Source of the DNA: Streptomyces sp. CB00316
Lineage (GTDB): Bacteria; Actinomycetota; Actinomycetes; Streptomycetales; Streptomycetaceae
DNA length: 64,000 nucleotides
Direction: 5' to 3'
Assembly (NCBI RefSeq): GCF_001905595.1
Contig: NZ_LIXI01000008.1
Location: forward strand, 186,001-250,000
Made by a program: the position numbers and the translations under genes
The notes under the pieces: model-generated
Seen by the model: only the letters and a program-made list of their open reading frames with translations
Databases searched by the model: none
Told to the model about the DNA's origin: nothing
Part shown: positions 58,261 to 64,000 of the stretch, piece by piece
Position numbering within the stretch: the stretch's first letter is position 1
How the letters are laid out: the number at the start of each line of letters is the position of its first letter

Positions 58261-58858
58261 GCCTGTTCCGGCTGTGAGACGGGGCGGCCGACCCGCAACT
58301 CCAGTACGTCGCCGGTGAAGCGGGCGCGGAAGCTGCGGTCGTGCGACACGACGACGACGGCTCCCGGGTACTGCGCGAGCGCCGCCTCACCCTCCTTCAC
58401 CAGGCTCAGCGCGATGTGGTTCGTCGGCTCGTCCAGCACCAGCAGGTCGGCCGGGCGGGTCACCGGCCGCGCCAGGGCCAACCTGCGCTGCTGGCCGATG
58501 GAGAGGGACGCGACCGGAGCACGGGTGAGCGGTGCAGCGCCTCCAGCCGGGTGCGTGCCGCCCTGACCTGGCCGGAGAGTCTGGCCTCGTGGGAGCGGCG
58601 GTGCTTGCCGAACCCCTGCTTCGGGTCCTTGCCGGAGGCCGCGAGCCGCTGTCCGGCCGCGTCCACCAGTTCCGCCGTACGGGCCAGGTCGCTCGGGTAC
58701 TCCTGGTGCTCCTGCGCCCAGCGGCGACGGGCAGCCGCCTTGGCGGTGCGGCAGCCGTCCCAGCCGTCCCCGTACCGGGTGACCGTGCGCAGGTCACGGT
58801 CGCCCTCCAGGATCACCGAGGTGCCTTTTCCCTGGGTGACGGCCCGCGGCGGCGCGTA
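58221..58858 (-). pseudogene. ABC-F ATPase remnant with internal deletion
   Basis: From the 5' side: RYGDGWDGCRTAKAAARRRW, then GKDPKQGFGKHRRSHEARLS, the linker of an ABC-F protein, then ALHRSPV. The next recognisable part, in another frame, is the end of the second ATPase domain: LALARPVTRPADLLVLDEPT, VVVVSHDRSFRARF. The whole first ATPase domain and the Walker A half of the second are missing. Dead ribosome-associated ABC-F gene. Confidence 0.75.
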
Positions 58859-59076
58859 GGGAGACGCGCGGGGACGGGGCGTGGATGCCGGACGGCGGAG
58901 GGACAGCGGCGCACCGGGGCCGGATACGGCCGGATCCCGCCCGGTGAGGTCACGGGCGGTGCTCGGCGGTCGGCCGGTGAGCTCAGCCGGTGACGTCAGG
59001 CGTCGCGCGGCGGCTGTCCGGGCCGGGAATCAGCGGAAGAAGTAGTACGGACCCATGGCATCGAGTGCAACGGTGG

Positions 59077-59122
59077 GGCCGGGGTCGGGGCCGGGGGTCT
59101 TTCACCGGCCCCGACCCCGGCC
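59077..59122. terminator. 18-bp perfect stem-loop
   Basis: GGCCGGGGTCGGGGCCGG (59077-59094) and its exact complement (59105-59122) flank a 10-base loop. It lies 5 bases after the stop codon of the alcohol dehydrogenase fragment and is presumably that gene's old terminator. Confidence 0.65.
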
Positions 59123-59127
59123 GGCAC

Positions 59128-59365
59128 TCAGCCGTTCGGCAGGATGACCGCGCGGCCGTTGATCCGGCCGTCGTGCAGCCGCCCGGGTGGCGAGCGGCGC
59201 CTCGTCGATCGTGTACGTCTCCACGTGGACGTCGACGGCCCCCGCGTGCGCCAGGTCGAGCACCTCGGCGAGCTCCTTGCGCAAGCCCCAGTAGGGGGCG
59301 CTGACGCTGGTGCCGTACAGGAGCGCGTCCCGAAGCCGGGTGAAGGGCTCCCCCGTCCGCCACCC
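59128..59365 (-). pseudogene. Zinc alcohol dehydrogenase, C-terminal fragment
   Basis: GTSVSAPYWGLRKELAEVLD, then HVETYTIDEAPLA, matches the end of a zinc-type alcohol dehydrogenase; the last residues (RLHDGRINGRAVILPNG) are in a different frame. The N-terminal two thirds are missing. Confidence 0.6.
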
Positions 59366-59373
59366 GGGCGGTG

Positions 59374-60050
59374 TCACGGGGCGGAGTAGCCTCCGTCCAC
59401 CAGGTGGTAGCTGCCGTGGCTGAAGGAGGCCTTGTCGGAGAGGAGGAAGACGGTGAGTTCGACGGCCTCCTCCGCGGTGCCGAGGCGCCCGGCCGGGTGC
59501 AGGGAGATCAGGTGCTCGCGAGCCTGCGGGTCGGCGTTCCGCAGGAGGGGGGTGTCGATGAAGCCGGGGCCGACCGCGTTGATCCGGACGTTCTGTGCGG
59601 CGTATTCGAGCGCCGCCGTCTTTGTGAGGCCGACGACGCCGTGCTCGGCGGCGACATAGGCGGGCGAGCTCGCGAAGCCGTTGGTGCCGAGGATCGAGGA
59701 CATGTTGACAACGGAGAGGTCGAAGATCCGGGGGCGGCGGTGCCAGGGCTCCGCGTCGGGGTCGGCGAGCCAGGCGAGGACGGCGCGCCGGTAGGCCAGG
59801 ATCGGGGGCTCCTCGGCCGGGCGGGACCGCAGGGCCTCGTTGATCCGGTCGCCGTCGCCGCGCAGGGAGTCGAGGGCGGCGGCTTCCTTGCTCGCGAAGT
59901 ACCGGCTGAAGGTGCGGCGGTCGACGTCGGCGGCCTCCGCGATCTCCTCGACCGTGACGTACCGCAGCCCCCGGTCCAACACCAGCTCGAACGCGGCCTG
60001 CGCCAGGGTGTCGCGGGTGCGGCGGGCCTTGCGGCTGCGCCGCTCCGGCG
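59374..60050 (-). pseudogene. TetR regulator fused to the end of a short-chain dehydrogenase
   Basis: The first part is a TetR DNA-binding domain (LRYVTVEEIAEAADVDRRTF, SRYFASKEAAALDS) and its first helices; near PRIFDLSVVNMSS it switches in frame to the C-terminal half of an SDR enzyme (SSILGTNGFASSPAYVAAEH, YAAQNVRINAVGPGF, HLVDGGYSAP). The catalytic Tyr and NAD loop have gone. No clear start codon exists: the TetR frame runs into a TGA at about 60090. A deletion-made chimera, possibly untranslated. Confidence 0.65.
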
Positions 60051-60174
60051 TCTTCCGCTCCGGCGTCGGACCCTCCAGGACGTTCTTCCGGGCTCATATG
60101 TGCACCGCACACCTGAACATGTCCCCACGCGACATTAGTCCCGTGGGGACATTCGTCTCGTCCGTACGGGCAGC

Positions 60175-61383
60175 TCAGTCGCTCACGGCCCCCGCGACCG
60201 GTCGGACGTCCTCGGCGGCGGCCGCGGGCAGTGGTGTGCCGTCGCCCGGCACCCTGCCCAGGGCGAGCGCGGCGACGTCGTCGCGGCGGATGCCTCCGGT
60301 GAACGTCTCCAGGTCGAGGCGGAGCGCGTCCAGCAGCTCACGCGGGCCGTGTCCGGCCCAGCCCGCCAGCCGCCGGTCCAGCGGGTAGAAGGCGCGGGCC
60401 GCGTCGCGGGCCTCCGTCACCCCGTCGGTGACGACGAGGAGGGTGGCACCGGGCGGGAGGGCGAACGACTCCGCCCTGCGGATCTCCCGGCTGAGGGCGG
60501 CAAGGCCGAGGGGCACGTAGGTCCGGTCCAGCCGTACGGCGGAGGCGCGGCCCTCGTGCAGCAGTCGCGGCGGCAGATGACCGCAGTTCACCGCCTGTAC
60601 GCGGTCCTCCTCGTCGAACCCGAGGACCAGCGCGGTCACGAACCGTTCGGCCTCTCCGGTCTGGGCGGAGAACGCGTTGTGCCGGACGACGGCGGCCTCC
60701 AGGGCCTCCACCACCCCGGTCAGCGTGGCCTCCCGGACCGCCGCCTCACGGAACGCGGCGATCACCGCGAACCCGGCCCCTATGGCCGCGATCCCCTTGC
60801 CCTGGACGTCCCCGATGATGACGCGGGTCCCGTACGGGGACTGGACGACCTCGTAGATGTCACCGCCGACGAAGCGGTCCTCCTCGATCGGCTCGTAGAG
60901 GCCGTACGCGAAGACCTGGTCGGTGATGACGGGCAGGGGGCGCAGGATCTGGCGCTGCAGGGCGACGGCGGCGGAGCGGAGCCGGTCCATCTCGGTGGCG
61001 TGGCGTATGCGGGCCGCGCAGGCGGCGACTCCGAGGGCGCAGGCCAGCACGGTGAAGCCGATGCCGAACACGAAGTCCCAGAAGGTGCCGTCCCTGCCGA
61101 GCCCGGACGCGAGGACGACCACCGTGATCCAGACCGCCACCCAGACCGTCTGCCGGAGGCTGCAGAAGACGGAGGCCAGGGCCGGGACGACCACGAGCAG
61201 GGGGATGACCCTGAGGTCCTCGCCCGTGACCAGGTCGAGAAGGATGATCAGCGCGCTCAGCAGGGCCAGCCCGCCGGCCAGCGCCCAGTTCCCGATCCGG
61301 CCCGTGGCGGCCGTGGCGCCCGCGTCCGTACCCGAAAGGACCGTCGCCCGGCCCGGGACCCTGCGCCCTTTCCCCAGAGACAC
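60175..61383 (-). CDS. Membrane SpoIIE-type PP2C phosphatase
   Basis: 402-aa protein: about four hydrophobic segments (residues ~28-140), then a SpoIIE/PP2C phosphatase domain with FVGGDIYEVV, VIIGDVQGKGIAA, CGHLPPRLL and VVTDGVTEARD, which hold the metal-binding Asp residues. Such proteins dephosphorylate anti-sigma factor antagonists and thereby activate SigB/F-type sigma factors; one is encoded 1 kb away. GTG at 61383 with GAGGAG upstream. A 34-bp palindrome lies 106 bases upstream. Confidence 0.88.
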   Translation of the reverse strand: MSLGKGRRVPGRATVLSGTDAGATAATGRIGNWALAGGLALLSALIILLDLVTGEDLRVIPLLVVVPALASVFCSLRQTVWVAVWITVVVLASGLGRDGTFWDFVFGIGFTVLACALGVAACAARIRHATEMDRLRSAAVALQRQILRPLPVITDQVFAYGLYEPIEEDRFVGGDIYEVVQSPYGTRVIIGDVQGKGIAAIGAGFAVIAAFREAAVREATLTGVVEALEAAVVRHNAFSAQTGEAERFVTALVLGFDEEDRVQAVNCGHLPPRLLHEGRASAVRLDRTYVPLGLAALSREIRRAESFALPPGATLLVVTDGVTEARDAARAFYPLDRRLAGWAGHGPRELLDALRLDLETFTGGIRRDDVAALALGRVPGDGTPLPAAAAEDVRPVAGAVSD

Positions 61384-61488
61384 GACCTCTCCTCCTGTTC
61401 GCCGCTCGGTGCCGCCCGTGGTCCGGACGGTCCCTTCCAGTTGACCGGCATCCGGGCCCCGGCGCAGGGGGACATAGGGCCCGGAGGC

Positions 61489-61522
61489 TGGGTCGAACGT
61501 CCCGACCGGGACGTTCGACCCA
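61489..61522. promoter_or_regulatory. 34-bp near-perfect palindrome
   Basis: TGGGTCGAACGTCCCG (61489-61504) and its complement (61507-61522) are separated by only 2 bases. Upstream of the SpoIIE phosphatase gene. The short centre argues for a protein-binding site or a cruciform rather than a terminator. Confidence 0.5.
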
Positions 61523-61569
61523 GGACCTTCGGCCCCCGGTACGGGTGCCCGTCGGCCCTGATCACCGCT

Positions 61570-61756
61570 GCGGGAAACTCACCGGGGCCAGGGCGGAGAG
61601 GAACTCGGGGTGGGCCGGGATAGCGCAGGATCCGGCCGCGGCGCTCGGCGAAGTGGGCGTGCGGGCCTGTGAGCGAGGCGAGCGCGGGGTCGTCCAGCGG
61701 GTGGGGGCCGCGAGGGCGGCGGTCTGTTTCCGCGTCGCGGGGTCGACGGTGCTCAC
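61570..61756 (-). pseudogene. N-terminal remnant of a GNAT-like protein
   Basis: A GTG at 61756 begins VSTVDPATRKQTAALAA; a second frame continues PLDDPALASLTGPHAHFAER and RGRILRYP. This resembles the start of an actinobacterial GNAT-family protein, broken by a frameshift and cut off after about 60 codons. Confidence 0.4.
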
Positions 61757-61882
61757 GGGCCCACCTCGGCGATCGGATCGGGCCTTTCGACCGCACCCCG
61801 TGCCACCCCTTCGCGGCACTCGTCGTACGCGCACGGCTTGCGCGTGTTCTCCCTCGATCCGCTCCATCGCGCGGTTCCTTCC

Positions 61883-61920
61883 GGCGGGTACCCCGGTGCC
61901 CTGGCGCCGGGGTACCCGCC
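61883..61920. terminator. 14-bp stem-loop in the region upstream of the sigma gene
   Basis: GGCGGGTACCCCGG (61883-61896) and CCGGGGTACCCGCC (61907-61920), loop 10 bases. No gene is apparent in 61757-62384, a 628-base stretch that holds only this hairpin and, near 62371, the ribosome binding site of the sigma gene. Confidence 0.45.
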
Positions 61921-62384
61921 ACCCGCGAAAAGCCGAGGGACGCAGGGCGTATTCCGTGCCGGGGAAGTGTTCACCATGCCGCAATCGACCGGAGTGTCCG
62001 GCCGGCTCCACGACCCCGGACGGAGAGGTTCCGGAGCAGCCGGGAACCGGCGTGCACCCGCCCCCAGGAGCGACGAATTCGACTCATCCGTCGGCCAATC
62101 CGCACCGGTCTGGTCCCAACTGCCTGCCGGTTGTGGCACTCTGGTGGCGACCGCCCCACCGGGCTCCCCCGTACCGGTGGGGCGGTTCTGTGCTCCCCCT
62201 GTGGCCCGGCCCGTCCCCATGACGGTGTTTCAGGGCCGAACTGGGCCCGTTCCCTGCTTTCTCCAGCCGCTTTCGGCCAACTCGCGACAGCCGGCCGGAT
62301 CGAATCCCTTCCCGCACGCATGAGGACTGGGCGGCCGGGCAGGCGAATAGACCTCATGGCCTACGACCAGGGGAGCGTGACGAG

Positions 62385-63260
62385 ATGACGGCGCACACCG
62401 CACAGACCACCGGTACCGAGCAGCGGAGGGGCACCACGGAGGACCTCCCGTGGATCGAGGACGCCGGGAAGGTCGCCCCCATGGACGCGCGAGCCCTGTC
62501 GAAGGTCTTCTTCGACCGCCTCCAGGTTCTGGAGGAGGGCACGCACGAGTACCAGTACGCGCGCAACACCCTCATCGAGATGAACCTGTCGCTAGTCCGA
62601 TTCGCCGCCAACCGCTTCCGCAACCGGGGCAGCGGCGACATGGAGGACATCATCCAGGTCGGCACGATCGGGCTGATCAAGGCGATCGACCGCTTCGACC
62701 TCTCGCGGGAGGTCGAGTTCACCTCCTTCGCCGTCCCGTACATCGTCGGCGAGATCAAGCGGTTCTTCCGGGACACCAGCTGGGCCGTTCACGTGCCCCG
62801 GCGCCTCCAGGAACTGCGGGTCGACCTCGCCAAGGCGAAGGAGTCCCTCGCGGGCGACCTCGACCGGGACCCCACGGTGCAGGAACTGGCCGAGCACCTG
62901 GGGATGGACGAGGCGGAGATCACCGAGGGGATAGTCGCCTCCAACGGCTACACCGCGGGCTCGCTGGACATGCCGACCGACTCCTCGGAATCCGGCCCCC
63001 AGAACACCGGCGGGCGGACCTTCGCCGATGTCCTGGGCGAGCCGGATCCCGCAATGGAGACCGTGGAGAACCTGCACACCCTCGCACCCCTGCTGGGCGA
63101 ACTCGACGAGCGGGAGCGGCGGATCATCGACATGCGGTTCGGCCAGGAGCTGACGCAGGCCCAGATCGGTGCCGAGCTCGGGATCTCCCAGATGCATGTC
63201 TCGAGGCTGCTGAGCCGGATGCTGGGCAAGCTGCGCAGCGGGATGCTCGTCCAGGAGTGA
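62385..63260 (+). CDS. SigB/SigF/SigG-family RNA polymerase sigma factor
   Basis: 291-aa alternative sigma factor. Region 2: NLSLVRFAANRFRNRGSGDM, DIIQVGTIGLIKAIDRFD, FTSFAVPYIVGEIKRFFRD. Region 3: TVQELAEHLGMDEAEI. Region 4: RFGQELTQAQIGAELGISQM with HVSRLLSRML. It belongs to the stress/sporulation sigma group that in Streptomyces has several members, so no symbol is given. GGGGAG precedes the ATG. Probably regulated by partner switching, perhaps via the SpoIIE phosphatase nearby. Confidence 0.92.
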   Translation: MTAHTAQTTGTEQRRGTTEDLPWIEDAGKVAPMDARALSKVFFDRLQVLEEGTHEYQYARNTLIEMNLSLVRFAANRFRNRGSGDMEDIIQVGTIGLIKAIDRFDLSREVEFTSFAVPYIVGEIKRFFRDTSWAVHVPRRLQELRVDLAKAKESLAGDLDRDPTVQELAEHLGMDEAEITEGIVASNGYTAGSLDMPTDSSESGPQNTGGRTFADVLGEPDPAMETVENLHTLAPLLGELDERERRIIDMRFGQELTQAQIGAELGISQMHVSRLLSRMLGKLRSGMLVQE

Positions 63261-63345
63261 CGGCGGGATACTCATCCGGGAATCATGAGACCCAACTCTC
63301 CGCAGGGGTGTCTGTTCGACGCGGTGGTCCGGCACCCGGTGACGG

Positions 63346-64000
63346 TCAGCTGAGGTCCCGGGCCGGGCGGGCGCCCTCGAGTACGGCCGTGTGCACGGCG
63401 CGGGCGATCCGTGCGCCCCAGGTGGAGCGGGGTCCGGCGAAGGGTTCGCCGCCGTGGGGCCCCGGTTCGGGGGCGGCGACGCACACGGCGTCCGTGGGGG
63501 TGCCCGAGCAGTCGAGTCCGGCGTCCAGGAGGGCCTGCACCTTGGCCTCGGTGGCGGTGGCGACGGCGTTGATCAGGGCGGCGTCGGAGAGGGCGGCGGG
63601 CAGCGTGAGGACGATGTTGACCGTGCCCGGCCAGTGCGGGGTACCGACTTCCACGTCGGGTACCGCCGCCCAGCCCCGTACGCCGAGACCCGTGGTGACG
63701 GTCGCGGTGGCACCGCCGTCGCGGCCGGTCGTGTACGCGGCGACGTCGGCGGCGGTCATCAGCCCGGCGCCGGGGCCGGTGAGCCCCTCGGAGGCGGCGA
63801 TCTCGGCGAGGTGGCGGTCCGGGTCGAGGCGCGGGTATCCGCCGGGGACCTGGGCGTTGAGGATCCAGCCACGGGGGCCGATGCCGCCGCCGAGCACCGC
63901 GCTGCTGCACACCCGCACACCCGGGCCCAGCCGCCACACGAGGTGGTGGAGGCGGTGGCCGTCCTCGTGCCGTTCGTGAAGTTCCGCGCGGGTTTCGCCG
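63346..64000 (-). CDS. cbiZ: Adenosylcobinamide amidohydrolase CbiZ (5' end outside window)
   Basis: At least 217 codons, open to the right edge of the window (HRLHHLVWRLGPGVRVCSSA). Salvages cobinamides by hydrolysing adenosylcobinamide to adenosylcobyric acid. SSAVLGGGIGPRGWILNAQV, YPRLDPDRHLAEIA, and TATEAKVQALLDAGLDCSGT, then TDAVCVAAP are typical CbiZ segments. Convergent with the sigma gene. The start lies beyond position 64000. Confidence 0.85.
   Translation of the reverse strand, partial: GETRAELHERHEDGHRLHHLVWRLGPGVRVCSSAVLGGGIGPRGWILNAQVPGGYPRLDPDRHLAEIAASEGLTGPGAGLMTAADVAAYTTGRDGGATATVTTGLGVRGWAAVPDVEVGTPHWPGTVNIVLTLPAALSDAALINAVATATEAKVQALLDAGLDCSGTPTDAVCVAAPEPGPHGGEPFAGPRSTWGARIARAVHTAVLEGARPARDLS

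Noticed and set aside
59037..59080. Short minus-strand frame ending MGPYYFFR just downstream of the alcohol dehydrogenase remnant
   Set aside because: Only a few codons with no ribosome binding site; sequence before it is low-complexity GPDPGP.

Overview
The DNA is very GC-rich, starts are often GTG or TTG, genes overlap as ATGA, GTGA or TGATG, and the proteins (SigB/F/G-type sigma factor, SpoIIE-type phosphatase, MmyB-type regulator, CbiZ) look like those of Streptomyces or a close relative. No rRNA, tRNA or CRISPR array is visible.

The centre (about 2.1-43.4 kb) is an organoarsenic biosynthetic gene cluster. Its hallmark is an operon of an EPSP-synthase-like enzyme, a phosphoglycerate-mutase-like arsenoenolpyruvate mutase and a CTP-synthase-like amidotransferase (21.2-24.8 kb), the trio known from the S. 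coelicolor/S. lividans arsenic (bisenarsan) cluster. It is accompanied by a PstS / fused PstC-PstA / ATPase importer (27.2-30.6 kb, probably for arsenate), a KS-AT-ACP polyketide synthase feeding an aminotransferase-monooxygenase-C-A-T-C NRPS (31.0-41.4 kb), an MFS exporter, a LuxR-type regulator with a TTA codon and four ArsR-type repressors. No TPP-dependent phosphonopyruvate-decarboxylase homologue is present, so the fate of arsonopyruvate may differ from the known pathway.

The most unusual part is 4.75-21.1 kb. Two leftward operons each begin with a tiny cysteine-paired peptide gene placed just behind an inverted repeat with GATTCGAT arms. Operon 1 (14.19 to 4.75 kb): 34-aa Cys peptide, a leaky-terminator hairpin, two ABC half-exporters, a 92-aa peptide with four Cys-Cys pairs, a YtkA-like lipoprotein, an aminotransferase, a CopZ-like protein, a 31-aa membrane peptide, a Cu(I)-type P1B ATPase and a FemAB-like acyltransferase. 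Operon 2 (21.09 to 14.29 kb): an 86-aa peptide also with four Cys-Cys pairs, an M28 peptidase, an AhpD-fold protein, three L-amino-acid-ligase-type ATP-grasp proteins and a second FemAB-like protein. Four enzymes of operon 2 end in a bare C-terminal Cys-Cys. I read this as an undescribed dicysteine (vicinal thiol) system for carrying, building on or sequestering a thiophilic element, most likely As(III) and possibly Cu(I).

Right of the cluster (43.4-55.4 kb) is a decayed junction: an internally deleted flavoprotein gene, two IS630 remnants, a beheaded 2-hydroxyacid dehydrogenase, and two Tn554-like three-recombinase modules, one frameshifted and one largely deleted, with a 23-bp inverted repeat between them. 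From 55.5 kb on are housekeeping-type genes: dhaKLM, a NUDIX hydrolase, a SpoIIE phosphatase, a sigma factor and cbiZ. Between NUDIX and SpoIIE lies a run of deletion-made gene remnants (ABC-F, alcohol dehydrogenase, a TetR-SDR chimera).
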